DNA of 64,000 nucleotides from Lumbricus rubellus (lineage: Eukaryota > Annelida > Clitellata > Crassiclitellata > Lumbricidae), in NCBI GenBank assembly GCA_945859605.1, contig OX243825.1, forward strand, positions 21,267,696 to 21,331,695, in the 5' to 3' direction. The translations under genes and the position numbers were made by a program. Below are positions 22,256 to 30,932 of this stretch, in pieces. Every line of letters begins with the position of its first letter. Position 1 is the first letter of the stretch. The notes below the pieces were generated by a model. That model saw only the letters and a list, made by a program, of their open reading frames with translations. It did not search any database and was not told the origin of the DNA.

Positions 22256-25200
22256 TTAATTAAAAAATTTCAACGAGTAGTGACCATATGCCAAAGTATG
22301 AATTCCATCCTCCATTATTACCCGTTTATCGTCATCTGCAGATAATGCAACTTTATTAATTTCTTCCGTATAAATATCGTGATGATAAGATCTAATAACA
22401 TTCATCGTTCGTTGTTGTTCCTTTTTAGTAAATAAACAGTCTTTATAATCTTCGTGAGTAATAGTTTTTTGGACAACATTCTTCTTAATACCTTTACATT
22501 TCTTGTGCTCATCTCCAGCAGCCATCTTATAAGAATACAACTTTGCTCTGAGTCCAATAAATTCTTTTATCTGTTTCCCACTAGCTTCATCCTTGAACAT
22601 TCCAATAACTTTTTTATTTACTCCAACCTCAATACCAGATGGATGATCTCTCGGGTATTCACTCGTGTCGAATCGAGTCTTAATATCGCCTGCGATATCT
22701 GAGTAAAAGTCTTCAGTTTTAATTTCGTATGTCAAAGAATCTGTATCGGTAAATAATAATTTAGCTCTATTTCCGTATTTATCCTTGATGTAATTGTAAT
22801 GAAATTCATACATCAACGTTTTGCTCAAGTCTAATATACACATGCCAAGATATATAGGTTTATTATAGTACAATTTAGTTTTTTTCATGTGAACGGCTAT
22901 TAGATTTTCATCGAAAATAGTACATCTCTCATAATTAGGTTTAGCGGCTAGTTCAATAGCCCTCTCCTCTTGACACACTAACTCTACATCAACACGATTT
23001 TCAATGTTCTCACAAGTTTTTCCAAAGACACTGTTATTCATTAACTTGAAAAAGTCTTTCTCAAAGTCATTAGTAGCTTTCGTTCTAAGAGCTGTATTTA
23101 AATCGATATACTTTTTCAACCAATCACTTTCTTCGAATAGTACACCTCTATGCACTTTTGTTATTTTCAAACCCAAGCTCTCATACAGCTTCAGATTATC
23201 GTAATGCAGCACATACTTCTTTTTATGGTTTAAGTTTGGAATTAACTTTTTGACTTTGTTAATCTCAATGCTTTCGGGGGCTAACGGAAAATCGTTATGC
23301 AGGTCGTGTAACTCTTTAGGATATTCCAAATCAACTTCCAATATGCATGGAATACTTCTCCAATTATTTAATTCATCTTCGTTCATCCATTTGAACCCGT
23401 GAGTAGGTAAATTTTTGATCATAGCCCATCCATATAGATTATTCGCATCCAGGTAAGTAATAAATGTAGAATTTTCGTTACTATTGAAATCGCTCATATA
23501 TTTATTATTCGCTTTCCCGTAACGATTTGATATTGTGCTCACTCCTCCTCTCATCCCTTGCCTAAGCATCAGAATCATATCGTAATCATTCAATAACTCC
23601 AATTTCACGCCTGTCAATTTTAAAGCGGCATCCCAGGCTAAACCAGGAGATGTAAAATACCATGCAGGGTCAAGCGTATAGTTCTTCATACACACATCTC
23701 TAAAGTTTTCGAAAACATCGGCAAGTAACAGAACATCCGAAACGTTGTATAAATCGTGATATTCTCTGAATGTTTTGCATCCAAATTCCTTCCATACCGT
23801 TTTTGCATGCTCGTAGTCTTCATCGCTAATATTCGAATCATTTAGCTTAGAATAGAAAGCGGATTTTGGTGGTAGTTCGGTTTCATTAAAGGTAGTAAAT
23901 GAATCGACGTAGTCATAAGGATATATGCCTTTTCTTAGCAAAAGATCAAGCTTCTTTCCAGTATATCGTTTCCCAATATTTTTACACTGGTCTTTGCTTA
24001 GGTTCCTCGATAAAGCATCAAGACTAGAAGCCATAAATTTAAAACTGTCGATAAAACGCAGTTGTCGCTTGACGGTAATCTCTTTTCCCTCTTTATTTAC
24101 AAACTTATCAACAACGACCTCTCTGCTAAAAGATATATACTTTTCCTCGTTATTAGGTATGCAATTAATTTTCTCTCCATTATTACCTTTCAGTTTCTTA
24201 ATGAACAGATGACAATCGTACCCGGAAAGATTATGAAACACTACAGGGAAAAACTTGGGGACTTTATAGTCTAAATTACAAATGTTATGAGCAGCCCCTC
24301 GAAATTTACCGCTAAGATGACAGTGATCTCTCACTCGGTCTTCGCCCAACGTTTTTTCACAGATATGACATGTAGTAGCTGTATCAAAACACTTCTTGTC
24401 CTCTTCTGTAAATTTCATCTTTTTAGAGAATTTGAATTGATTATATATTTGTTTTATATTCTCTTCTAGTTTATCTACAAATATTTGACCAACATCATCA
24501 TCTTCGCTTTCAGCCGTAAACGTCACAGGATCTTGAGAATATACACTATCGTCGAAACATTTTATGTGGTAACAAAAGGAGCTAGGAGTATGCTTTTGAT
24601 ATTTATTAGTGTACGACAACTCTGGATTTGGTTGGCATGTATCGATCGGTTTCACAAAAGACTCAAAATCTGCGTAGACTATAAACGGAACCCTCATAGA
24701 ATTGTTATAATTTTTAAAACTTAACATAGTTCCTGGTTCTGGCATTTCTATTTTTTGTGCGTTATGTTGAGAGCAGTACTCATTATGGTTGTTAAGCGCT
24801 CCTGGCGTTGTGAAACCATTCATACACCTTTTACAATAATACATCGAATTAGTCCGAAATCTCATCAATCTGTTAAAATTCTTGATCCAGCAATAATGTT
24901 TCCTTTCTCCGTTGGAAATAAGCAATAGATCTACACAAATACTACTTTCACACTTAGACAGATAAAGCGGGTAGACATGTTTTTCAAAACCGAATACATT
25001 AACATTAATATTGTTATTTCTCTCGAACCTACCTATCACATTAGCATCAGCAGCAACTGGAAACTCAATGCCACTCCAATTAAGTTTTTTAGACTGTTCT
25101 TTCAAAGCTTTAGTTATTTTTTCCGGATGGTCATCCACCGGATTCAAAGCTCTAGTGATACACCATTTGAAACATTCTTCGTCGTCGTTTTTCATATTGA

Positions 25201-25912
25201 TAATAGCCTTTTTATGAGCTAAAAAGTCGGGAAGTGGAATGTAAGAACTACCTCTCAAGGGTTTATATTTTACCGTATTGATATCTAATTTTACAACAGC
25301 TTTAAATCTCCAATTACTTCCTTGCATCTGAAAACTAGCAATAGACTCCATGATTTTATCTTTTTTTCTGCTGTATATTTCATTCAAGTCGGTAGCTTCT
25401 AAAATAACTTCTGCCCTGGAAACGAATGGTATATCCTCAGAAGTAACTATTCCAGATTTCATATCTACTCGTTCCATAGTACAAGTAAGAACTAAATTAG
25501 TCTTTGTCTGGCGATCGTTCGACAACAGATTTACTACCTGCGGTCTGACGAAATTAAGAAACGACGAGGCATCCATTCCATTAATTCCATCTATTCTATA
25601 TTGCTTGGTGAATCCTTTAATAGCCGACGCCGTTTCTCGAATTTTAGTTTTATCGAATATCCTAGAAACAGTTGACTTCAACGATTCGAGTTTTTCATTA
25701 ACCTCTGCTTGTTCGGGCACATAACTAAGTAGCCAATCCGCAAAATCATTTAATTTGGATCTAACCCTATTTTTGTATTTTCTCTTAGGCGCTACTGGTT
25801 TGTACTTACCAGGTGTGGGTGTAAGCGTAGGAACCTTAATGTCAGGAACCGATGAGTCGAGCAAGTGTTCAACATGGTTCATGTTTCTTAAACTACTTTT
25901 CTTTAAATCCAT
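22256..25912 (-). CDS. Protein-primed family B DNA polymerase
   Basis: 1218 residues, full length for Polinton PolB. Exonuclease motifs: ExoI YADFES (D415, E417), ExoII HNLSGYD (N561, D566), ExoIII YNVSDVLLLAD (Y722, D726). Polymerase motifs: A YLDANNLYG (D822), B KLMNNSVFG (K956-G964), C FTDTDSL (D1056, D1058). All catalytic acidic residues are present, so it is probably active. A C2H2-like finger (C360-x2-C363, H376, C380) and an HNH/endonuclease VII-like patch (C515-x2-C518, DHCH at 529-532, RGAAHNICN) interrupt the N-terminal half. It replicates the linear genome from a protein attached to its ends, and the 1-400 region may contain the priming protein function. The start MDLKKS follows GATAAAATG. 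Confidence 0.96.
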   Translation of the reverse strand: MDLKKSSLRNMNHVEHLLDSSVPDIKVPTLTPTPGKYKPVAPKRKYKNRVRSKLNDFADWLLSYVPEQAEVNEKLESLKSTVSRIFDKTKIRETASAIKGFTKQYRIDGINGMDASSFLNFVRPQVVNLLSNDRQTKTNLVLTCTMERVDMKSGIVTSEDIPFVSRAEVILEATDLNEIYSRKKDKIMESIASFQMQGSNWRFKAVVKLDINTVKYKPLRGSSYIPLPDFLAHKKAIINMKNDDEECFKWCITRALNPVDDHPEKITKALKEQSKKLNWSGIEFPVAADANVIGRFERNNNINVNVFGFEKHVYPLYLSKCESSICVDLLLISNGERKHYCWIKNFNRLMRFRTNSMYYCKRCMNGFTTPGALNNHNEYCSQHNAQKIEMPEPGTMLSFKNYNNSMRVPFIVYADFESFVKPIDTCQPNPELSYTNKYQKHTPSSFCYHIKCFDDSVYSQDPVTFTAESEDDDVGQIFVDKLEENIKQIYNQFKFSKKMKFTEEDKKCFDTATTCHICEKTLGEDRVRDHCHLSGKFRGAAHNICNLDYKVPKFFPVVFHNLSGYDCHLFIKKLKGNNGEKINCIPNNEEKYISFSREVVVDKFVNKEGKEITVKRQLRFIDSFKFMASSLDALSRNLSKDQCKNIGKRYTGKKLDLLLRKGIYPYDYVDSFTTFNETELPPKSAFYSKLNDSNISDEDYEHAKTVWKEFGCKTFREYHDLYNVSDVLLLADVFENFRDVCMKNYTLDPAWYFTSPGLAWDAALKLTGVKLELLNDYDMILMLRQGMRGGVSTISNRYGKANNKYMSDFNSNENSTFITYLDANNLYGWAMIKNLPTHGFKWMNEDELNNWRSIPCILEVDLEYPKELHDLHNDFPLAPESIEINKVKKLIPNLNHKKKYVLHYDNLKLYESLGLKITKVHRGVLFEESDWLKKYIDLNTALRTKATNDFEKDFFKLMNNSVFGKTCENIENRVDVELVCQEERAIELAAKPNYERCTIFDENLIAVHMKKTKLYYNKPIYLGMCILDLSKTLMYEFHYNYIKDKYGNRAKLLFTDTDSLTYEIKTEDFYSDIAGDIKTRFDTSEYPRDHPSGIEVGVNKKVIGMFKDEASGKQIKEFIGLRAKLYSYKMAAGDEHKKCKGIKKNVVQKTITHEDYKDCLFTKKEQQRTMNVIRSYHHDIYTEEINKVALSADDDKRVIMEDGIHTLAYGHYSLKFFN

Positions 25913-25976
25913 TTTATCTTACCACGCAAAAATATTAATATCCATATTAGCATCTCCCAAACACTTCAATATTATT

Positions 25977-26306
25977 CTATCTCTCATACACTTTAATTTC
26001 GTATCTATCTCTCCAGACATTTCCGTTATGATAAGCTATTATGCCAGCACTCTGACCATGCGCCTTAGCAGCTTTATACATCGATGGATACGAGGTAACA
26101 ACGCCAGTCTCTCGATCTATAATATCTACTCTTCTCGGTTGTTTCCTGATACTGCTCAACGTGTCATGTCGATATGACACAGACTTGTAGTCCGTCGGAA
26201 GAATATTCTTTTCAATCAGTACAGCTATCATTTGAGGTTTGTTGAGATGCGAAGTGCCTGTAACATCGTGATGCTTGGCTAACATTCTAAGCTCTGGTAG
26301 CTTCAT
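25977..26306 (-). CDS. Small SAP-like plus NUMOD1-like DNA-binding protein
   Basis: 109 residues. Positions 1-36 (LPELRMLAKHHDV, KPQMIAVLIEKNI) have the two-helix pattern of SAP/Rho-N domains. Positions 62-106 (DRETGVVTSYPSMYKAAKAH, YHNGNVWRDRYEIK) resemble NUMOD1, a helix-turn-helix normally beside homing endonucleases. No nuclease domain is attached. It lies between PolB and the major capsid gene. A DNA-binding, replication or regulatory role is inferred; both domain calls need a profile search. Confidence 0.65.
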   Translation of the reverse strand: MKLPELRMLAKHHDVTGTSHLNKPQMIAVLIEKNILPTDYKSVSYRHDTLSSIRKQPRRVDIIDRETGVVTSYPSMYKAAKAHGQSAGIIAYHNGNVWRDRYEIKVYER

Positions 26307-26322
26307 AATATATAAGTATTCT

Positions 26323-27621
26323 TTAAATCAATTTTCCATACACTACACTCATTTTCTGTCCATCCGATTGGAACTGCAGCAACCTATCTGAAATTACGAC
26401 AGCATACGCTTCTGTGTCGGCTGGCACTGCTGCATTGAAAAGAGCCTTAATCTGAATATCAACGACTGACGATTTCAAACGCTCGGATTGTTTGCTTACA
26501 TCGAACACGAACAACGGGTATAATTCTTTATAATCTACAGGTGTTATATTGCTTTGGGTAATCAACTTATCCATACCATAGAATTTTTGACTAAAGGAGG
26601 ACGCGTCTCTGTACGCTCTGGAGAATTGTTGATTAGGAAACGACAGGTTATGATCGACAGCTGGATATCTTTCTTGATTCATCATCACATATATGTTCTT
26701 GAGATCGCAGTGATTAAATAGCGACGGATTACTTTCCTGATTACCGCTACGGTCCGTCTGAAATCCTACGATGATATATCTAGGTTTCTCAGGTGATGTT
26801 TTTACGCTAAGACGCCAACTGAAACTTGTCGACTGAGGAACCGTTATTGTGTCGCATTGACGAGCTCTATACGCAACTGGCAACGTTAATTTTGATTCAA
26901 TCGTCTTATACAACTGCATTCGTTCCATATCGGAAGGAATAACGTGTGGAATAAACCATGAAATTTTGTTTATCGCAACTTTTCCAGCAGCTGCAGCGTT
27001 ATCTCGGAATATTGCATCATCGTCGGCTTTACGAACTAATGTCAGCGTCTGTTTGAAGCCGTAAATAATCTTGTCGTAATCATCGCAAAACCCGAAAATA
27101 TGCTTCAACGGAACAATAAAGCTGAACATTCCTTTAGTGTTTGGTTTGCGAATGAGAAAGCTTTGTCTAGTGGCAAATCCGGGGTTGTCCGCAATAACAG
27201 CAGTCGCTCCAGTGTCTTTATACCACAGCTGATTTAAGCCTTGAGTCAGCTGAAAATCGTTTGGATACGTAAGTAAACCGAGCATCGTTGTAGCTTGACC
27301 CGGATGAAATAGCGTTTCGATTTCTTGATTAGATAACTGATAGGATATTTGACTGAATAGATACATAAGCCCATTATTCGTAAGAGCGACTAAATCGGCA
27401 TTAACGTATGCGGTGTCATCGGCTTTAATTAGTCTTCCGTCGAATTGCAGATACGATTCTGCTGGGTGACTGTATAAGTCTTGTAATTCAATATTTATTC
27501 TTATTTCACCAGAACTGTTAAGGTTAGTTCTCGCTACAGGTTCGTACTCGTGCCATTCGTATCGTTCGATACCTTCATCGATCAGTGGTTGCTCTGTGAA
27601 TCTTAGAATATCGGATTGCAT
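26323..27621 (-). CDS. Major capsid protein (double jelly-roll, hexon-like)
   Basis: 432 residues from the ATG at 27621; an in-frame ATG four codons earlier (27633) is possible. The later ATG is preferred because it follows TATAATAAAATG, the spacing seen at the other genes. The protein resembles the Maverick capsid proteins annotated in animal genomes after the worm locus F54H12.2: GRLIKADDTAYVNADLVALT early, FSFIVPLKHIFGFCDDYDK in the middle, SVVDIQIKALFNAAVP near the end. It should form the trimeric capsomers of the shell. The capsid cluster (this gene, penton, ATPase, protease) is complete, so particle assembly is plausible. Confidence 0.87.
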   Translation of the reverse strand: MQSDILRFTEQPLIDEGIERYEWHEYEPVARTNLNSSGEIRINIELQDLYSHPAESYLQFDGRLIKADDTAYVNADLVALTNNGLMYLFSQISYQLSNQEIETLFHPGQATTMLGLLTYPNDFQLTQGLNQLWYKDTGATAVIADNPGFATRQSFLIRKPNTKGMFSFIVPLKHIFGFCDDYDKIIYGFKQTLTLVRKADDDAIFRDNAAAAGKVAINKISWFIPHVIPSDMERMQLYKTIESKLTLPVAYRARQCDTITVPQSTSFSWRLSVKTSPEKPRYIIVGFQTDRSGNQESNPSLFNHCDLKNIYVMMNQERYPAVDHNLSFPNQQFSRAYRDASSFSQKFYGMDKLITQSNITPVDYKELYPLFVFDVSKQSERLKSSVVDIQIKALFNAAVPADTEAYAVVISDRLLQFQSDGQKMSVVYGKLI

Positions 27622-27657
27622 TTTATTATACATATATTTTTAAATAAGAAAATATGT

Positions 27658-28011
27658 TTAAGCCATTTTCAAACCACCTCCGTTTAAGCGTTTTACGAGA
27701 TCCTGAATTCTAATAGCTCCACCCGTCATTTCTGGATTCGATCCTAGTAATCTAGCTAGAATGACTTTAGTTTCCTGAGTTATCGGCTGCTGAACGGGAG
27801 CTTTAGGGAGTATCTTATTGAGTAATCGTTTTCCAACGTCGATCGCCTTATCCTTAGCAACACTCCCAATCTCTTTGACAGCTGTGCTCGCAATTTGTTT
27901 GGCTGCATTCGAAGTTAGTAGTCTCTTGAGAAATCCTGCAATGGAATCGAATATTCCTGCTCCACCGACAACGTGTACTTTTTTATAACTTCTTCTCGCA
28001 ACGACCAGCAT
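27658..28011 (-). CDS. Small basic amphipathic virion protein with three protease-like sites
   Basis: 117 residues, lysine/arginine-rich. An amphipathic stretch follows a double glycine (GIFDSIAGFLKRLL, 19-32). Three sites fit an adenain-like xxGG|x pattern: VVGG|A (14-17), MTGG|A (95-98) and LNGG|G (109-112). The layout recalls adenovirus core/pX-like or pVI-like precursors that are trimmed by the viral protease. The role in genome packing or membrane lysis is inferred from position and composition. It is encoded just upstream of the major capsid gene on the same strand. Confidence 0.65.
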   Translation of the reverse strand: MLVVARRSYKKVHVVGGAGIFDSIAGFLKRLLTSNAAKQIASTAVKEIGSVAKDKAIDVGKRLLNKILPKAPVQQPITQETKVILARLLGSNPEMTGGAIRIQDLVKRLNGGGLKMA

Positions 28012-28052
28012 TTCTATATCATCAATTTTTAATTAGATCATCAATTTTTAAA

Positions 28053-28952
28053 TTAGATCGTCAATTTTTTATATTCATCTTTGGTTATCACTCTTTGTCT
28101 TAGTAACTCATCCGTCATACCTACAATTTCATTTCTTACACCCGTATTTCCCGCTTTGTAGCTATATATTCGCAACTCTAATTGTTTTACTAATTCGTTA
28201 GGATCTGAAGGAATGGTAATTATTCCGCTTCCTGTTTTACCTCTTAACTTTATGTAATCGTCCCATATGGGTTTTATTATCTGTTTATATTTTACACTTC
28301 TAGACGATTTAGGTTTGTTTGGTTTATTTGGCTGACTCATGGCATTCGTTTTAGTTAGAATCTCGGCGTATTCTTCGAGATCATGATTATCATAAATTGA
28401 ACTGTTTGGACTAGCTAACGTTAACAATTCCCATAATCCTGGAGTTCCTTGATAAGTTGTGGTTCCAACTGTAATATCATTTTCTTGGATTGAGGCTTCG
28501 CTGTCACCGATGTAGAATTTTCCATCTCTTGATCTTAATCCGAATGTTGTGTCCACAAGTCTTCTATCAGAAGCATATTTTTTAAGGTATTCAACTGCAA
28601 TATTTCCTAATTCTAACCTTCTAATGTCTTCTACTGGGTCATCGTCGTCGTATGCCTCTATAGACGGATACTGAGGAAATTGAATGGTTTTCAACGAATC
28701 TGGAAGTGCTTTTAGAGCTAGTGATGTTGCTGCAGAATTATCCTTTATTGTCGACAGCAAAGCGTTTTGTTCTTTCGAAATTGCTGATTGAGAGTCGACT
28801 ATTGGTTTGTAGATTTTCGTTAATTCTCGTTGAAGTCCAAGATCGTCTATTCTCTCTGAGAGAAAGTTTTGTTTAATATTTTTTTTCGTTTTTAAAAACT
28901 CTTCGATAATAAAATCTCTTTTTGCAGGATCGCTAATTTTCAGTAGTGACAT
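28053..28952 (-). CDS. Conserved Polinton protein of unknown function, 299 aa
   Basis: Residues 1-90 are helical and probably coiled (AKRDFIIEEFLKTKKNIKQN, LLSTIKDNSAATSLALKAL). Next comes an acidic linker (EAYDDDDPVED), then a compact segment with FGLRSRDGKFYIGD and YQGTPGLWELLTLASPN. The order of a helical start followed by a GTPGLWEL block recurs in animal Maverick elements. Its place among structural genes suggests a minor virion or assembly protein. A function cannot be assigned. Its start follows TATAATAAAAAATG. Confidence 0.7.
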   Translation of the reverse strand: MSLLKISDPAKRDFIIEEFLKTKKNIKQNFLSERIDDLGLQRELTKIYKPIVDSQSAISKEQNALLSTIKDNSAATSLALKALPDSLKTIQFPQYPSIEAYDDDDPVEDIRRLELGNIAVEYLKKYASDRRLVDTTFGLRSRDGKFYIGDSEASIQENDITVGTTTYQGTPGLWELLTLASPNSSIYDNHDLEEYAEILTKTNAMSQPNKPNKPKSSRSVKYKQIIKPIWDDYIKLRGKTGSGIITIPSDPNELVKQLELRIYSYKAGNTGVRNEIVGMTDELLRQRVITKDEYKKLTI

Positions 28953-28972
28953 TTTTTATTATAATGTTTAAA

Positions 28973-29031
28973 ACGTAACGTAAAACGTAAACGTAAAACG
29001 TAAACATAAAACGTAAACGTAAAACGTACAA
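28973..29031. repeat. Tandem 11-12-bp AACGTAAAACGT repeats between Polinton genes
   Basis: About five direct units of AACGTAAAACGT/AAACGTAAAC fill the gap upstream of the 299-aa gene. They are the only non-AT-only spacer in the leftward cluster. They could be binding sites for an element-encoded regulator. Confidence 0.7.
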
Positions 29032-29032
29032 T

Positions 29033-29419
29033 TTATGCATCGTAGTAATTAACATAACAAATTGAGTCTTTTTCATTTATAGTAACTGGTGAATCTGAGT
29101 TGTTTTGAATTGTAATTATTATATCCTCTGCGTCCTCTAGTACTGTACCATCTTGAAGACTCAGTCTGAGTTGTTTCAACTTCTGTCTAAGAGAGACTAG
29201 ACACATTCCACTGGTCATTCGGACTCCAAGGCCTACTTCTACTGTAATATTTGTCTTTGGTTCAATCGTTATCGCTTGCTGAGCAAAAATCTCATATCTG
29301 TCGCCTGCTCGTTGTCTTGCAGGAGCGTGAGTGACCACTTTAGGCATCCAAATTATCGGACTCACACGAGGCTTCCGTTTGGTGATAAATTTGTGTATTG
29401 GGTGACCGTATCCAGACAT
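29033..29419 (-). CDS. dUTPase-fold-like protein, catalytic motifs lost
   Basis: 128 residues. The spacing matches the small trimeric dUTPase jelly-roll: RAGDRYEIFA (37-46) at motif 1, then ITIEPKTNITVEVGLGVRM, VSLRQKLK (75-82) where motif 2 RSG should be, LQDGTVLEDAED (88-99) at motif 3, and EKDSICYV near the end (compare 'gdrIaQ'). The RSG serine and the motif 3 catalytic aspartate context are not conserved, so it is probably not an active dUTPase. Adenovirus E4-ORF1 is a known inactive dUTPase-fold protein. Here the gene sits among capsid genes, so a structural or host-interaction role is possible. The fold call is tentative. Confidence 0.5.
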   Translation of the reverse strand: MSGYGHPIHKFITKRKPRVSPIIWMPKVVTHAPARQRAGDRYEIFAQQAITIEPKTNITVEVGLGVRMTSGMCLVSLRQKLKQLRLSLQDGTVLEDAEDIIITIQNNSDSPVTINEKDSICYVNYYDA

Positions 29420-29435
29420 TTATATAAGTGGTTTT

Positions 29436-30068
29436 TTAAAGTAACATTCCAAGAATAGGAATATTTTTAAATGGTGAATTGGGTCCCAAGATAAGACCTT
29501 CACCGCTGATATATCCTGCTCCTCTTTTCATAAACAGACCGGAACCCGATATCGAAATACCCTTTTTCCACGGAGATAGAAAAAGACCTTCCCCAGCAGG
29601 CACTATCTTACAGCATATTCCTCCTTTCTTAACGTACAGCACGCCAGATCCACTTATCGAAGATCCACTTTGTGAGATCGAAGATCCACTAATTTTATCG
29701 ACAATTTTGGAACCAGCTGCAGAACCCAATCCTGTTAAGGCTCCTGTGGCTAAACTCGGAAGAACACTAGACAGAAGAAACTTTCCGGCTGTTGCTAAGA
29801 ACGGTAGAATAGCGCCAATAAATCCGCCTTCGACTCTCGCATTGTCTTCTAATTGCTTTTTACCCATTTTAATTGTCACTCCAGTTCCATTCTGATACGC
29901 TTTAGTTAACTTGTTGATTTGCCTCTGGTTTAGAGCTAACACATGCTCACCAGTTATGTCTCCATGAGAAAGTCTTATACTCACTCCAGTTCCTACTTGA
30001 ACAGCTCGCTTAATCTTCTCTTTTTGCCCTTCAGAAATATTAACTTTGACCTTAGCGTAAGCGCTCAT
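29436..30068 (-). CDS. Hydrophobic pVI-like minor virion protein
   Basis: 210 residues. The N-terminal 77 residues hold two related copies of a short unit (AVQVGTGVSIRLS and AYQNGTGVTIKMG). VEGG|F (79-82) is a protease-like site directly before a long hydrophobic, probably membrane-active region (84-122, FIGAILPFLATAGKFLL). The C-terminus is glycine-rich with repeated GxGLxL units (GEGLFLSPW, GSGLFMKRG, GEGLILGP). Cutting after residue 82 would expose the hydrophobic part, as maturation does for adenovirus pVI. The lytic role is inferred. Confidence 0.65.
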   Translation of the reverse strand: MSAYAKVKVNISEGQKEKIKRAVQVGTGVSIRLSHGDITGEHVLALNQRQINKLTKAYQNGTGVTIKMGKKQLEDNARVEGGFIGAILPFLATAGKFLLSSVLPSLATGALTGLGSAAGSKIVDKISGSSISQSGSSISGSGVLYVKKGGICCKIVPAGEGLFLSPWKKGISISGSGLFMKRGAGYISGEGLILGPNSPFKNIPILGMLL

Positions 30069-30092
30069 CTTATATTAAATATAAACTTTAAA

Positions 30093-30866
30093 TTAAACCT
30101 CTCTTATGTGAAATCGTATCGACAATTCCTCACCTCTTAAATTAATTAGTTTTCCATTTTGGTCTATTAGTTTTGTTTCCATCGATGAAATAGAGTATAG
30201 CGTTATTGGAAGATAAACCAGATTATGAGGAGATTCGATTATCTTATAACCAGGCCCGACCGATGGAAAGAAAGAATAAATTATGTTCTCCGTAGTTCCG
30301 TTGGCATACGATGATCCTATTATATCACTGGTAACACGTAAACTATTCACGCTGTTTATATCGACTATGTGCTCGGATTCGTTATATCCTTCGGAGTATA
30401 CACGACTCTGAAATCCTAGAACCGTACTAATTGAATTTGGTACTGTAAAATCAACTTTATAGTTCTCATCAATTTCCAAAACAGCCTTCAAAGTATTGTT
30501 ATTTGGTTGCAACTTTATACATTGTCCATGACCTTCTTCTTTTAGAATTCTCTGTATGTATTCGTTTAAGTCATCGATTTCATAGCAACCGGTTGGAATG
30601 TCTAAATCTTTCCACGTTACACCGTTATCTGACGAATATACGAATTTATTATTTGTTTCGTCTATATTAGGAAAACTGTAGTACGTTTCAAGATTAACAA
30701 GGGCCATTTCATACGTTTTACTTTTGTCCAGTTCGATTAGTGGATTAAATTTCGTTCGAATTCGTGTGCTCCTTTCGCTCAACAAAATGCAAAAGGATTC
30801 TTTAGCCTCTGTGTTGCGTGCAATCGTTTGAGTATTAGATAAAATTTCGTCAAGAAGGGTTTCCAT
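30093..30866 (-). CDS. Penton (single jelly-roll minor capsid protein)
   Basis: 257 residues. It matches the Polinton penton pattern: FNPLIELDKSKTYEMALVN, IPTGCYEIDDLNEYIQ, a mid-protein NSISTVLGF, IIYSFFPSVGPGYKIIE, then NLVYLPITLY and a final INLRGEELSIRFHIRE. It occupies the five-fold vertices beside the major capsid protein and may anchor the fibers; the anchoring is inferred. It lies between the pVI-like gene and the ATPase, all on the minus strand. Confidence 0.82.
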   Translation of the reverse strand: METLLDEILSNTQTIARNTEAKESFCILLSERSTRIRTKFNPLIELDKSKTYEMALVNLETYYSFPNIDETNNKFVYSSDNGVTWKDLDIPTGCYEIDDLNEYIQRILKEEGHGQCIKLQPNNNTLKAVLEIDENYKVDFTVPNSISTVLGFQSRVYSEGYNESEHIVDINSVNSLRVTSDIIGSSYANGTTENIIYSFFPSVGPGYKIIESPHNLVYLPITLYSISSMETKLIDQNGKLINLRGEELSIRFHIREV

Positions 30867-30932
30867 TTTAGATAGCTATTTTTAAACCTAGAATATAAAA
30901 TCTTAAATTTTGTTATCATTTTATTATTGCTT

